Shown here piece after piece: positions 36,417 to 45,740 of a DNA stretch of 64,000 bases. The notes beneath the pieces are model-generated. The model searched no databases. It saw only the letters and a list, made by a program, of their open reading frames with translations, and was not told where the DNA came from. Within the stretch, counting starts at the first letter, position 1. Each line of letters starts with the position of its first letter. This DNA is from Zymomonas mobilis subsp. pomaceae ATCC 29192 (GTDB taxonomy: Bacteria; Pseudomonadota; Alphaproteobacteria; Sphingomonadales; Sphingomonadaceae), in assembly GCF_000218875.1 (NCBI RefSeq), contig NC_015709.1:434001-498000 (forward strand). The letters run 5' to 3'. A program made the translations under genes and the position numbers.

Positions 36417-37106
36417 GTGGCCCAGCCGCTCATGCCTCACGCGACAGCCTCCTGGCTTGTCGATAATACTTCGCTTAGTTTTGAACAGATTGCCATTTTT
36501 TGTGGCTTGCACATTTTAGAAGTGCAGGCCATCGCCGATGACACAGCTGCTACCAAATTAGCGGGTCGAGATCCGGTTCGTGCCGGTGAACTGACTTTGG
36601 AAGAAATCGAAAAAGGTCAGAAAGATCCTAACTACCGTCTGGCTATTCAGATTACCCCTGAACAGCATCGTCGCCCAAAAGGGCCGCGTTATACGCCTAT
36701 TTCACGGCGTCAAAACAAACCAGATGGTATTGCATGGATTATTGCTAATCATCCCAAAATATCCGATGGGCAGATTTCTAAACTGATCGGAACAACCCGT
36801 GAAACGATTGCCAAAATTCGCAATCGTACCCATTTCAACATGATCAACATTGTACCAAAAGATCCGGTAACACTGGGGTTGACCTCACAGCGTGAATTAG
36901 ACGCTGTAGTAGCCAAATTGGACAAAGATAAAGAAAAAGAGGAACCCTCACCCTTTGATGCAACGCTTGCAGGTGAACGGGAAGCTATGATCCGTTACCT
37001 TCATCGCAAACGTGAAAATCAGGAACGCACAGCTGAAGAAATTCACGCCAGTGAACAGGAAAGCCAATATAAAGGCTTTGTTGATCCTTTTAGCAAAAAA
37101 AAATAA
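36417..37106 (+). CDS. trcR: DUF1013 / TrcR-type cell-cycle regulator
   Basis: 229-residue cytoplasmic protein of the DUF1013 family, conserved in alphaproteobacteria and annotated as the cell-cycle transcriptional regulator TrcR. Seen: N-terminal ATASWLVDNTSLSFEQIAIF with a helix-turn-helix appearance, GRDPVRAGELTLEEIEKGQ, a second HTH-like stretch (IAWIIANHPKISDGQISKLI, TRETIAKIRNRTH) and a charged C-terminal end. GTG start with AGGAG 9 nt upstream. The target genes are not known from the sequence. Confidence 0.85.
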   Translation: MAQPLMPHATASWLVDNTSLSFEQIAIFCGLHILEVQAIADDTAATKLAGRDPVRAGELTLEEIEKGQKDPNYRLAIQITPEQHRRPKGPRYTPISRRQNKPDGIAWIIANHPKISDGQISKLIGTTRETIAKIRNRTHFNMINIVPKDPVTLGLTSQRELDAVVAKLDKDKEKEEPSPFDATLAGEREAMIRYLHRKRENQERTAEEIHASEQESQYKGFVDPFSKKK

Positions 37107-37162
37107 GGAAATGACCGGCTGATAGAGGATTTATCTTTCTTGAAAACCGGTCAAACCACGCT

Positions 37163-37408
37163 ATGAGCCAAGAAAAACCAATATCTGATTTGAGCTTTGA
37201 GGAAGCTTTAAAAAAGCTGGAAGAAATCGTTCATCGCCTTGAAAGCGGGGATACAACCCTTGATGACTCTATCCGGATGTATAGCCAAGGTGATGCCCTA
37301 AAAAAACAGTGTGAAGCCAGGTTAAAAGCAGCACAGGCAAAAATTGAACAGATCAGCCTGGATCAGGACGGCAAACCCCAAAATGTCCGTCCTTTTGATG
37401 CGGAGTAA
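37163..37408 (+). CDS. xseB: Exodeoxyribonuclease VII small subunit
   Basis: 81-residue partner of XseA; degrades single-stranded DNA from either end. The whole protein matches the family: [43 protein letters not shown]. ispA follows 3 bp after the stop, the usual xseB-ispA arrangement. xseA is not in the window. Confidence 0.94.
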   Translation: MSQEKPISDLSFEEALKKLEEIVHRLESGDTTLDDSIRMYSQGDALKKQCEARLKAAQAKIEQISLDQDGKPQNVRPFDAE

Positions 37409-37411
37409 ATA

Positions 37412-38314
37412 ATGGATACAGTGCATAATCTTAAGACGGCGATGGAACAGGTTGCTCAGGATATTGATGAATTATTCGACAAGCAATTATCTATACCGGA
37501 AGATCCCCGTACCCGCTTAATCGAAGCCATGCGTTATGCAGCTATTGGAGGCGGTAAACGTTTACGTCCCCTCTTGGTGGTTGCCACTTGTGCTTTATTT
37601 AATGTGGATCGTAAAGCAGCCTTACGCGTAGGATTGGCTATTGAATGTATCCATGTTTATTCGCTTATTCATGATGATATGCCCTGCATGGATAACGACG
37701 ATTTACGGCGTGGTAAGCCAACCGTCCATAAGGCATTTGATGACGCCTCTGCGGTTTTGTCCGGTGACGCTTTGCAAGCTTTGGCTTTTGAAATTTTAGC
37801 TGATGAGCAGATACATGCTGATCCCAATGTCCGGCTTGAATTAGTCAAGGCTTTGGCTATTGCCTCGGGTAAAGATGGCATGGTGGGTGGACAGGCCATT
37901 GACCTTGCAGCCGAAACCTCTGCCGAACCTTTTGATCTGCCGACTATTACGCGCTTACAACAGCTTAAGACGGGGGCTTTGTTTGGCTTTTGTCTGGAAG
38001 CGGGTGCCATTATGGGACGGCAGAATAAAGATGTCCGCGATCGCCTGAAAGCGTATGCTCGGGATATAGGGTTAGCTTTCCAGATTGCCGATGATCTTAT
38101 CGATGCTGAAGGAGATGAGGCTATTGCCGGCAAAGCCGTCGGTAAAGATGCCGCGGCAGGTAAAGCTACTTTCCTATCCTTGTTAGGGCTTGAAAAAGCC
38201 CGTTCACAAGCTACCGCTTTAGTGGATCAAGCAATTGCACATCTCTCCATTTTTGGAGAAGAAGCCGATTTCTTACGCGGTATTGCGCGTTATATTGTAG
38301 CCCGTGATCATTAA
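37412..38314 (+). CDS. ispA: Farnesyl diphosphate synthase
   Basis: Makes farnesyl diphosphate from IPP and DMAPP, the direct substrate for HpnD. 300 residues with both Asp-rich motifs, LIHDDMPCMDNDDLRRG and FQIADDLIDAEGD, plus GGGKRLRP for IPP binding. GGAG lies 6 nt before the ATG. It supplies the hopanoid genes at 16-27 kb. Confidence 0.95.
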   Translation: MDTVHNLKTAMEQVAQDIDELFDKQLSIPEDPRTRLIEAMRYAAIGGGKRLRPLLVVATCALFNVDRKAALRVGLAIECIHVYSLIHDDMPCMDNDDLRRGKPTVHKAFDDASAVLSGDALQALAFEILADEQIHADPNVRLELVKALAIASGKDGMVGGQAIDLAAETSAEPFDLPTITRLQQLKTGALFGFCLEAGAIMGRQNKDVRDRLKAYARDIGLAFQIADDLIDAEGDEAIAGKAVGKDAAAGKATFLSLLGLEKARSQATALVDQAIAHLSIFGEEADFLRGIARYIVARDH

Positions 38315-38337
38315 ATTTTATTATTCGCTTAAATCTT

Positions 38338-38371
38338 AAACGGCAAAATAGGCTGAAATATTTTGCCGTTT
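38338..38371. terminator. 13-bp inverted repeat between ispA and coaD
   Basis: Perfect arms AAACGGCAAAATA (38338-38350) and complement (38359-38371), 8-nt loop. It lies 24 bp after the ispA stop and directly before the coaD ribosome site. No T run follows, so it may attenuate rather than end transcription. Confidence 0.55.
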
Positions 38372-38395
38372 AAGAGGTGAAGGAATTTTCAGGGT

Positions 38396-38944
38396 ATGAC
38401 CATCGGGCATAAAGCACAAAAACGCATTGCTATATATCCCGGCACGTTTGATCCCATCACCTTGGGACATGTTGATATTATTCGACGGGGCGCCCGTATT
38501 TTTGATCATTTGATTGTCGCCATCGCCGATAACCCGGGGAAATCTCCTCTTTTTTCTTCTGATGAAAGAGCCGCGATGGTCAGGCATGAGATAGAAATTT
38601 TAGAGACATCGCCCGATAGTCAAATCGAAGTGATCACCTATGATTCTTTGCTTATGCATTGTGTGCAAGCGCAAGGCGCTTCTGTCATTTTACGTGGGTT
38701 AAGAGCTGTTGCCGATTTCGAATATGAATATCAGATGGCAGGTATGAACCAACAAATAGATAACACAATCGAAACGATGTTTTTGATGGCAGACTGCGTT
38801 TTGCAGCCGATAGCTTCACGATTAGTAAAAGAAGTTGCCTTTTACGAAGGAAACATCACGCCCTTCGTTTCCCCCCATGTCGCTCAGAAATTGCAACAAC
38901 GCATGCGGGAAAAACGGCGGGAAGCTATGATACCATCATCATAA
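38396..38944 (+). CDS. coaD: Phosphopantetheine adenylyltransferase
   Basis: Fourth step of coenzyme A synthesis: 4'-phosphopantetheine plus ATP to dephospho-CoA. 182 residues of the nucleotidyltransferase fold: IYPGTFDPITLGHVDIIRRG with the T/H-x-G-H motif, VILRGLRAVADFEYEYQMAG and the C-terminal ISSRLVKE-type IASRLVKEVAFYEGN. ATG 38396 has only AGGG two bases upstream and AAGGA at 14 nt; no better start is visible. Confidence 0.94.
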   Translation: MTIGHKAQKRIAIYPGTFDPITLGHVDIIRRGARIFDHLIVAIADNPGKSPLFSSDERAAMVRHEIEILETSPDSQIEVITYDSLLMHCVQAQGASVILRGLRAVADFEYEYQMAGMNQQIDNTIETMFLMADCVLQPIASRLVKEVAFYEGNITPFVSPHVAQKLQQRMREKRREAMIPSS

Positions 38945-39122
38945 TCTTGGAAAAACCTGTTTTCTATTCTGATTTTAGTCTGTAATTTTATATTTTCGTC
39001 GTTTGAATAAGCTATAATTAACATTGCATACAGCCTAGAATGACGACAATAGCCTTTATAATAGCGATATTAGGCATAATAGGAGCGATCGTAGGATAGC
39101 GGCCTAGGAGGATTTTAATAGC

Positions 39123-39953
39123 ATGCTCTTTAAAAATATATTTAAAAGCATCCCTGCTATTCTAGTGTTTTTTTTGATAGTATCGCCGCTTTCAGCGCAA
39201 AAACACGGTAAGGAAAAAGAACAAGAATTAACGGCCGATCCTCAGGAAATAAGAAAAATCGTTCGAAAAACCCAGCAACAAGCCTTGCCGGATATAGCGC
39301 CTATACCTGAATTGACGCCAGATAATACGCTTAATCTTGATTTATCAACCGGCGGTCGTGTCGTTATTCAGTTGAGACCGGATAAAGCGCCCAAAAGTGT
39401 AGAGCGTATTAAGATTTTGGTACGCCAAGGTTTCTATAATGGTTTAAAATTTCATCGTGTAATTGATGATTTTATGGCTCAAACAGGTGATCCTAAAGGC
39501 GACGGATCAGGAGGATCCACACTTCCCAATTTACCGGCAGAATTCAATGATATGCCGCATGTAAGAGGCGAAGTTTCCATGGCCAGAGCCCAAGAACGGG
39601 ACAGTGCTAACAGCCAATTTTTTATCGTCTATCAGCCTAATTTTTCGCTTGATGGAGAATATACGGCCATAGGGCGCGTCGTTTCTGGCATGGAATATGT
39701 CGATGCGGTCGAAAAAGGCGAACCTCCGGCGCATCCATCGCTTATTATAAGAGCCTCAATTGGATCTGATAAAATTCATCCACCAAGTGATGAAGAAGTA
39801 AAAGCAGCCGTCGAAAAGCAAGAACTGGCTAATATTGAAGCCCAGCGACAGCAAGAAGAAGCTTTGAAAAAAAGGTATCTGATGAATTTCATGGGAGGCA
39901 ATTCGCATCCAGCCCCAGCCCCTTCGGTGCCGCCCCCTTCACAGAATAAATAA
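39123..39953 (+). CDS. Exported cyclophilin-type peptidyl-prolyl isomerase
   Basis: Proline isomerase that assists protein folding, expected in the periplasm: Sec signal peptide in residues 1-25 (ILVFFLIVSPLSAQ). Cyclophilin core at ~65-220: FYNGLKFHRVIDDFMAQTGD, GDGSGGSTLPNLPAEFND, VSMARAQERDSANSQFFIVY and YTAIGRVVSGMEYVDAVE. The C-terminal ~45 residues are a charged helix and a Pro-rich tail. AGGAGG lies about 11 nt before the ATG. Confidence 0.92.
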   Translation: MLFKNIFKSIPAILVFFLIVSPLSAQKHGKEKEQELTADPQEIRKIVRKTQQQALPDIAPIPELTPDNTLNLDLSTGGRVVIQLRPDKAPKSVERIKILVRQGFYNGLKFHRVIDDFMAQTGDPKGDGSGGSTLPNLPAEFNDMPHVRGEVSMARAQERDSANSQFFIVYQPNFSLDGEYTAIGRVVSGMEYVDAVEKGEPPAHPSLIIRASIGSDKIHPPSDEEVKAAVEKQELANIEAQRQQEEALKKRYLMNFMGGNSHPAPAPSVPPPSQNK

Positions 39954-40016
39954 TGAAAACGCAATAATCTGATTGATTATTCCTATTTTAAATCGAGGAT
40001 GGAATGAGTTTACGGT

Positions 40017-41048
40017 ATGCGGGTTGATCTTTTTGACTTTAATCTTCCATCGGAATCGATTGCTTTACGGCCTGCAACACCGCGTGAATCCGCGCGTTTA
40101 TTGCAGGTAAATGATACGAAAATTGGCGATTATCACATCGGAGATTTGCCAGATTTATTGAAAGCAGGTGATCTCTTACTTTTTAATGATACGCGCGTAA
40201 TTCCGGCCTATTTGGAAGGTAAAAAGAATAACGCTCGCATCAGTGCCAATATGATTAAGCGAGAAGGGCTGCGTCAGTGGCGCGCCTTTGTTCGCAATGC
40301 CAAGCGATTAAAAGCCGAAGATATTGTTGATTTTGGACAAGAGGCTTCTGCGCGTGTGATCAATCGTGATGAAGACGGATCGGTTCTGTTTGAATTTTTA
40401 GGCAATGAGCCTGTTGAAATATTATTAGACCGTGTCGGTCAAATGCCGTTACCGCCTTATATCGCCAATAAACGGCCAGCTGACTATCAAGATCGGCAAG
40501 ATTATCAAACTATTTTCGCTGAGAAACAAGGCGCTGTTGCAGCCCCAACGGCTTCCTTACATTTTACTGAAAACTTACTGGAACGTTTAAAGCAAGCGCA
40601 TATTGATCATGCTATGCTCACTTTACATGTAGGGGCTGGCACCTTCTTACCTGTCAAGGTAGAAGATAGTCGTGACCATGTGATGCATAGTGAATGGGGT
40701 CATATTGATGCTGTGACAGCGAATAAAATCAATGCGACCAAAGCCCAAGGCGGTCGCATTATTGCCGTGGGAACGACTAGCCTTCGTTTGGTCGAAAGTG
40801 CAGCGGATGAACAAGGCATCGTTCATCCTTTCTGTGATGAAACGGATATTTTCATAACGCCCGGCTATCGTTTTCGTGTGATTGACGGGTTGATGACCAA
40901 TTTTCATCTCCCTAAATCCACTTTGTTTATGTTAGTTTCAGCGTTAATGGGGCGTGAAACGATGATGTCTGCCTATCAACATGCCATTGATACGGGTTAT
41001 CGTTTTTATTCTTATGGGGATTCAAGTCTTCTGTTGCCCAATAAATAA
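40017..41048 (+). CDS. queA: S-adenosylmethionine:tRNA ribosyltransferase-isomerase
   Basis: Penultimate step of queuosine synthesis on tRNA, adding the epoxycyclopentanediol from SAM. 343 residues with DFNLPSESIALRPATPRE, LLFNDTRVIPA, GAVAAPTASLHFTE, LHVGAGTFLPVKV and MTNFHLPKSTLFMLVSAL. Normal length. ATG 40017 lacks a strong ribosome site. Downstream of the cyclophilin, possibly in one unit. Confidence 0.95.
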   Translation: MRVDLFDFNLPSESIALRPATPRESARLLQVNDTKIGDYHIGDLPDLLKAGDLLLFNDTRVIPAYLEGKKNNARISANMIKREGLRQWRAFVRNAKRLKAEDIVDFGQEASARVINRDEDGSVLFEFLGNEPVEILLDRVGQMPLPPYIANKRPADYQDRQDYQTIFAEKQGAVAAPTASLHFTENLLERLKQAHIDHAMLTLHVGAGTFLPVKVEDSRDHVMHSEWGHIDAVTANKINATKAQGGRIIAVGTTSLRLVESAADEQGIVHPFCDETDIFITPGYRFRVIDGLMTNFHLPKSTLFMLVSALMGRETMMSAYQHAIDTGYRFYSYGDSSLLLPNK

Positions 41049-41110
41049 CCCTGATAGAGAGATTTTGTAACTGACTTTTCTTGTCCGATTAATTGGTTTA
41101 GGTCGATTAT

Positions 41111-41689
41111 ATGACTCAAGATCCTCACAAAATTTTCGACGACTGGATGGATGAAGCTAAAAAAGCTGAAACAGAAGATCCAACAGCCATGGCCCTCGCA
41201 ACCGCAAGCAAGGAAGGCTTTCCTTGTGTACGTATGATGTTATTGAAAGGACATGATGAAAGGGGTTTTGTCTTTTATACCAATCTTGGTAGCCGTAAAG
41301 GCCATGAACTATTAGAAAATCCTGTTGCTACCTTACTATTTTACTGGAAAAATCTGCGTCGCCAGCTGCGTGTTGAAGGACCTGTTACCCTTATTTCTGA
41401 TGCTGAAGCGGATGCTTATTTTGCCTCTCGTGCGCGCAAATCCCAATTAGGTGCATGGGCTTCCGAACAATCTCGCCCGCTACCTGCTCGTGATGTTTTT
41501 GAAAAACGCATAGAAGACATTACCGCACGATATGAAGGTAAGCCCGTTCCGCGCCCCCCATACTGGACGGGTTTCCGTTTGGCACCTGTACGTATGGAAT
41601 TCTGGAATGACCGCGAATTCAGATTGCATGAACGTGAATTATTCACATTAAACGATGGTCGCTGGCAGAGCGAGTTCTTATATCCATAA
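41111..41689 (+). CDS. pdxH: Pyridoxamine/pyridoxine 5'-phosphate oxidase
   Basis: FMN enzyme that makes pyridoxal 5'-phosphate. 192 residues: PTAMALATASKEGFPCVRMM, GFVFYTNLGSRKGHELLENP, LLFYWKNLRRQLRVEG, SQLGAWASEQSRPL and the C-terminal RLAPVRMEFW ... RLHERELF with a PLP/FMN-binding Arg. Followed by a strong bidirectional hairpin. Confidence 0.96.
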   Translation: MTQDPHKIFDDWMDEAKKAETEDPTAMALATASKEGFPCVRMMLLKGHDERGFVFYTNLGSRKGHELLENPVATLLFYWKNLRRQLRVEGPVTLISDAEADAYFASRARKSQLGAWASEQSRPLPARDVFEKRIEDITARYEGKPVPRPPYWTGFRLAPVRMEFWNDREFRLHERELFTLNDGRWQSEFLYP

Positions 41690-41705
41690 TCTCCTTTAAT
41701 CGTAT

Positions 41706-41755
41706 TTCCGACAGATCTGTTTTGAGTAACGATCCTTTAAAAAGATCTGTCGGAA
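41706..41755. terminator. 13-bp bidirectional hairpin, pdxH / sigma-54 activator
   Basis: Perfect arms at 41706-41718 and 41743-41755 (core TCCGACAGATCT) between two convergent genes; the right flank starts at the activator stop. Confidence 0.75.
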
Positions 41756-41756
41756 T

Positions 41757-42887
41757 TTAAGATCGACTTATTTTATATTTATTCATTTTCTCAATAAGCG
41801 TTGTTCTGTGTAGCCCTAAAAGGCGTGCTGCATCAGAAACCGTGTTATTGGCCGCTTTTAGAGCTGCCTCAATATAGCGACATTCTAATTCTGAAACTAA
41901 ATCTTTAAGCTTAGTAGGCTCACCCGGTGATGGAAAATCAGAAAAGATAATTTCATTATTGAACTGTGACGATGTTGATTTCAATTTGCTTTCTGTTGGG
42001 GAAAGCGAAACTTCTGAATCGTCAGATGTCTGCGCCAATGAAGACGGCGGGCTACTCAGATCCCATAATGTCTCCCGTTCGATAGGCTGACTAACGATAG
42101 CTAAATTCAGTAGTTTTTGGGTCTGCTCAACATCAACCGTCTGACCTGCATAGAGAATAGAGGTCCGTTCGATTAAATTACGTAATTCGCGTATATTACC
42201 CGGCCATGTATATTGAATCAGATAGTCCAGAGCATCCAAAGTAAAGTGAAATTGGTGTTTTTCAGGTAATCGGTCACAGAAATAATCAGCCAATAAGGGC
42301 ACATCCTCGGCTCTCTCTGCTAAGGAGGGTAGGTGAATAGGAAAGACAGCTAATCGATAAAACAAATCTTCCCGAAAGCCGTTATTTTGGATCGCTGTAT
42401 GAATGTCCCGATGGGTCGCTGAAATAATCCGTGTATCCACGCGGATTGGATTTCGCCCCCCTACCCGCGTTATGATGCTGTCTTCTAAAACACGTAATAA
42501 TTTTACTTGCATATCAAAGGGCATATCTCCGATTTCATCCAGAAATAACGTACCCCCATCGGCTTCTTCAAAACGCCCACGCATTTGTCCGACAGCCCCT
42601 GTGAAAGCGCCCTTTTCATGGCCAAATAACTCAGATTCAAGTAAATCTCGCGGAATAGCGCCACAGTTAACAGGGATAAAATTGCCCTCTTTGCGGGTGC
42701 TAGATACATGTATAGAAGACGCAACCATTTCTTTCCCACTACCAGAAGGTCCCGTAATCAAGACCGATGCAGCAGTAGGGGCAACTTGTTTAATTAAGTA
42801 TCGTATTTCCTGCATGATGGCGCTTTCGCCAATCAATGAAGTAGATGCTACGATAGAAGCGCTCCTAAGAGAAGAAAAAGGCGCCAT
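41757..42887 (-). CDS. Sigma-54-dependent activator (no receiver domain)
   Basis: Enhancer-binding ATPase that opens sigma-54 promoters. The 376 residues start almost directly with the AAA+ domain: Walker A GPSGSGKE at 46-53, GAFTGA (sigma-54 contact) at 93-98, FLDEIGDMP (Walker B), FREDLFYRL and TWPGNIRELRN. The C-terminal ~45 residues are a Fis-type helix-turn-helix (VSDAARLLGLHRTTLIEKM). An acidic Ser-rich linker joins them. There is no N-terminal receiver, so activity must be controlled otherwise. FlgR/FleQ-like flagellar control is possible but unproven. Confidence 0.9.
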   Translation of the reverse strand: MAPFSSLRSASIVASTSLIGESAIMQEIRYLIKQVAPTAASVLITGPSGSGKEMVASSIHVSSTRKEGNFIPVNCGAIPRDLLESELFGHEKGAFTGAVGQMRGRFEEADGGTLFLDEIGDMPFDMQVKLLRVLEDSIITRVGGRNPIRVDTRIISATHRDIHTAIQNNGFREDLFYRLAVFPIHLPSLAERAEDVPLLADYFCDRLPEKHQFHFTLDALDYLIQYTWPGNIRELRNLIERTSILYAGQTVDVEQTQKLLNLAIVSQPIERETLWDLSSPPSSLAQTSDDSEVSLSPTESKLKSTSSQFNNEIIFSDFPSPGEPTKLKDLVSELECRYIEAALKAANNTVSDAARLLGLHRTTLIEKMNKYKISRS

Positions 42888-43285
42888 AAGAAATTAAAAA
42901 TTACTATTTTGATAAAGTCTGATATAGTTGTTCATAGATTTGAAGTTCACCCTTGTTATAGCTACTTTTGTAGTCTTAAACTTATAGTTGAATTTTTTTT
43001 GGTAAAAAGCAAACTATCTTTTGATAAAAATCATACCATAACCCTATAGAAATATTATTATAAATACTTATAAATTTGTTAATTTATTTAAAGATAACGC
43101 TATATCCTAAAATATACTTCATTATAGAATAATAAAAATTATATATTACGTTAATATATTTGTTACAGTTATTTTATAAATAAATCACTATCGTAAAAAA
43201 TCTTCGTCATTCGAAATAAAATTCAGGTCAAAAATTTTATTTCTGACCTGATAGAAAATAATAAAATATACTTTTTAATATTTAA
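42888..43285. other. AT-rich intergenic region
   Basis: About 400 bp upstream of the sigma-54 activator and downstream of wrbA. Very AT-rich, with no credible ORF. The wrbA terminator lies at 43223-43251; the activator promoter must be between 42888 and about 43150 but could not be assigned. Confidence 0.5.
43223..43251 (-). terminator. Terminator of wrbA
   Basis: TCAGGTCA (43223-43230) and TGACCTGA (43244-43251), on the minus strand followed by ATTTTATTT. It lies 35 bp after the wrbA stop. Confidence 0.6.
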
Positions 43286-43885
43286 TTAATGGTTCATTCT
43301 TTTGACAAGTGTAGCGACATGAGCACCTAGAAAATGTGCCCCTTGCTTTTCATTTTCACTAACCGAGCGAGAGCCATCACTACCCGCAATAGTTGTCGCT
43401 CCATAAGGCGACCCACCCGTAACTTCATCAATTCGGGATTGTCCGGCAAAGGAATAAGGTAAACCTGTTATAACCATACCATGGTGCAATAGGCTGACGA
43501 GCAAGGAAAAGAGCGTCTGTTCTTGTCCACCATGTTGCGTTGCAGTCGAGGTAAAGGCCGCACCAATTTTACCAATCAAGGCACCTTTAGTCCATAATCC
43601 GCCTGTCTTTTCCCAAAAGGATGCCATTTGAGAAGGTAAACGTCCAAAACGGGTCGGCGCTCCTACAATAATGGCATCGTAATCGGGTAGCTCTTCAACC
43701 GTAGCAATTTCACCAATTTGATCTGTTTTGAAATTATTACGACGAATACTTTCTTCTGAAATAGTTTCAGGAACACGCTTAATAACAGCCTCTATACCGA
43801 TAGATTGAACACCTTCCGCAATAGATTTAGCCATTGTCTCAATATGACCATAAGAAGAATAATAGACAATGAGTACTTTTTTCAT
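43286..43885 (-). CDS. wrbA: NAD(P)H:quinone oxidoreductase, WrbA type
   Basis: Flavodoxin-like FMN enzyme that reduces quinones by two electrons. 199 residues: [20 protein letters not shown] (FMN phosphate loop), [31 protein letters not shown] and [17 protein letters not shown], all WrbA signatures. AGGA lies 9 nt before the ATG. Confidence 0.95.
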   Translation of the reverse strand: MKKVLIVYYSSYGHIETMAKSIAEGVQSIGIEAVIKRVPETISEESIRRNNFKTDQIGEIATVEELPDYDAIIVGAPTRFGRLPSQMASFWEKTGGLWTKGALIGKIGAAFTSTATQHGGQEQTLFSLLVSLLHHGMVITGLPYSFAGQSRIDEVTGGSPYGATTIAGSDGSRSVSENEKQGAHFLGAHVATLVKRMNH

Positions 43886-44122
43886 AAAAAATATCCTATA
43901 AATACAGGTAAAAATAAAATTATTTTTTTTGAAGATATATTAAAAATAATATATCAATTTGTTTAATTGAAACAATATCCAGAAATAGAATGCATTATTC
44001 TTATTTTGTATCCATTTAGAGTGCAAATGAGCTTAATAAAAATATATATTTAGTGTTAATAAAAGAAGTTCTTTTTTTTTGAATAAAAAAATAAATATTT
44101 TCCTAGAAATGGAACCATAATA

Positions 44123-45640
44123 ATGGCGGATGATAATAAGCGCGCTATTACATTTCATATTTTTACGAATAAACGAAAAATTTTTGCTATTTATTTTATT
44201 TTTATATTAGCTTTTCTATTAAGAATGAGTGCAATTTGGCCTTTAGGCATTTATCATCCTGATGAAATTTTTCAGTATCTGGAACAAGCCCATCGTTTGA
44301 CTTTCGGATATGGTGTTATACCTTGGGAATATCGCTATGGAATGCGAGGGGGTTTGGTTTCTGTTCTCTTAGGCGCAGCCATGAAAGTCGGTGATTTTAT
44401 AGCGCCTAATAGCTTTTTATATTGGCAACTGCCTCATATTTTGGGGGCTATTTTATCTTTAGGCGTGATTTGGGCGGCCTATAATCTAGGACGTCAGTTT
44501 TCCTTTTTTGTTGCTTTGTTATCCGCTTTCGTAGCGGCTACGTGGTATGAAATTGTCTTATTTGCAGCCCATCCGCTAACGGAATCTCTTTCTTTTTCAG
44601 CGTTTATGCCTGCAGCTTATTTATTATTATCTAATAATAAAAACAAAAATCATATAATAATATCTGGTTTTTTGCTTGGACTTTCAGCTTTATTAAGATT
44701 TCAATACTTACCAGCTATTACTTTTTTAACATTATTTATTCTAAAAAATAAATGGAAGAGTTGGTTATTTCTGATTATTGGCGCTGCTATAGCCTTATTT
44801 TTAAGCTGTATCGCAGACCTTGCCATAGGACAAATACCATTACTTTGGTTTTTTGAGAATATACAACAAAATCTTATTTATCATCGTTCAGATGATTATG
44901 GGATTTCTCCTCTTTATACATATTTTTCAGATATTCATAATAATTGGAAAATATTATTTATTATTTTACCTTGGCCTATATTAAAAGCAACTCGTTATTA
45001 TCCATCATTATTAGGTACTGCTCTCGTCAATATTATTTTTCATATGCTAATTGCTCACAAAGAATATCGTTTTGTTTTCTTAAGTAGTGGTATATTGATT
45101 ATACTAGGTGCTATCGGTAGCGCACTTCTTGTAGAAGAATTCACAAAATACTGGTCTATTTTACCTAAAAAATTATTAAAAATATCAATTTTTATTTTTT
45201 GGGGAGGTGCTTCACTATTATGTTCTACCCCTAATGTTATACATTGGTATCAATATAACGGTATATTACTATCAGAAAAAGATGCAAAAACTATTCCTAA
45301 CCTATGTGGTCTTATTTTCTTTCATATTCCTTACTGGAAAACTGGTGGATATAGTTTGCTACACAAGAATATACCAATTTATATTTTATCGTCTTCTATA
45401 TCATCCACGCCTATATCCCAAACGATGGAAAGCCTTTCACCCGCTGTTAATGCAGTAATTACGCCTATTACGTTTCGTGAAAAACTACCTGCCGAATATC
45501 GGATTTTCCATTGTCATAATCAAAAAAATGAAAAAACACTGGAAAATATTTGTATATTTGTGCGGCATGGAAAATGCACTATAAGAAAAAATGCGAACAA
45601 TTTAGAAATTAATGAAGTATTAAAAAATATGGATCAATAG
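44123..45640 (+). CDS. PIG-B/ALG9-like membrane glycosyltransferase (GT22)
   Basis: Multi-pass membrane protein of 505 residues with about ten hydrophobic segments. The first loop reads IYHPDEIFQYLEQAHRLTFG (HPDE at 45-48) and IPWEYRYGMRGG, the signature of family 22 mannosyltransferases such as eukaryotic PIG-B and ALG9, which use dolichyl-phosphate sugars. A later H-K-E-Y-R-F also matches the family. Bacterial homologues exist but their acceptor is rarely known. The gene is clearly more AT-rich than its neighbours (runs of ATT, TTA, AAA), which suggests transfer or relaxed selection. Single gene. Confidence 0.8.
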   Translation: MADDNKRAITFHIFTNKRKIFAIYFIFILAFLLRMSAIWPLGIYHPDEIFQYLEQAHRLTFGYGVIPWEYRYGMRGGLVSVLLGAAMKVGDFIAPNSFLYWQLPHILGAILSLGVIWAAYNLGRQFSFFVALLSAFVAATWYEIVLFAAHPLTESLSFSAFMPAAYLLLSNNKNKNHIIISGFLLGLSALLRFQYLPAITFLTLFILKNKWKSWLFLIIGAAIALFLSCIADLAIGQIPLLWFFENIQQNLIYHRSDDYGISPLYTYFSDIHNNWKILFIILPWPILKATRYYPSLLGTALVNIIFHMLIAHKEYRFVFLSSGILIILGAIGSALLVEEFTKYWSILPKKLLKISIFIFWGGASLLCSTPNVIHWYQYNGILLSEKDAKTIPNLCGLIFFHIPYWKTGGYSLLHKNIPIYILSSSISSTPISQTMESLSPAVNAVITPITFREKLPAEYRIFHCHNQKNEKTLENICIFVRHGKCTIRKNANNLEINEVLKNMDQ

Positions 45641-45687
45641 AATATTTAATAAATCATTATATTTTTATTTAAAAATTATCATTTTAA

Positions 45688-45720
45688 TCCGGTTATTAAA
45701 GAAAGCGTCTAATAACCGGA
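45688..45720. terminator. Bidirectional terminator between glycosyltransferase and porin
   Basis: 11-bp perfect arms TCCGGTTATTA and complement at 45688-45698 and 45710-45720, 11-nt loop, between convergent genes. AT-rich T-containing flanks on both sides. Confidence 0.75.
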
Positions 45721-45740
45721 TCAAATCAGCCTCTATCAGA

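Noticed and set aside
39001..39122. Short repeated pieces (ATAGCG, TAGGA) upstream of the cyclophilin gene
   Set aside because: Too short and irregular to be a defined repeat; likely chance in AT-rich DNA.
42403..42897. 164-codon plus-strand frame inside the sigma-54 activator
   Set aside because: Lies antisense to the conserved AAA+ domain, which fixes the true reading frame.
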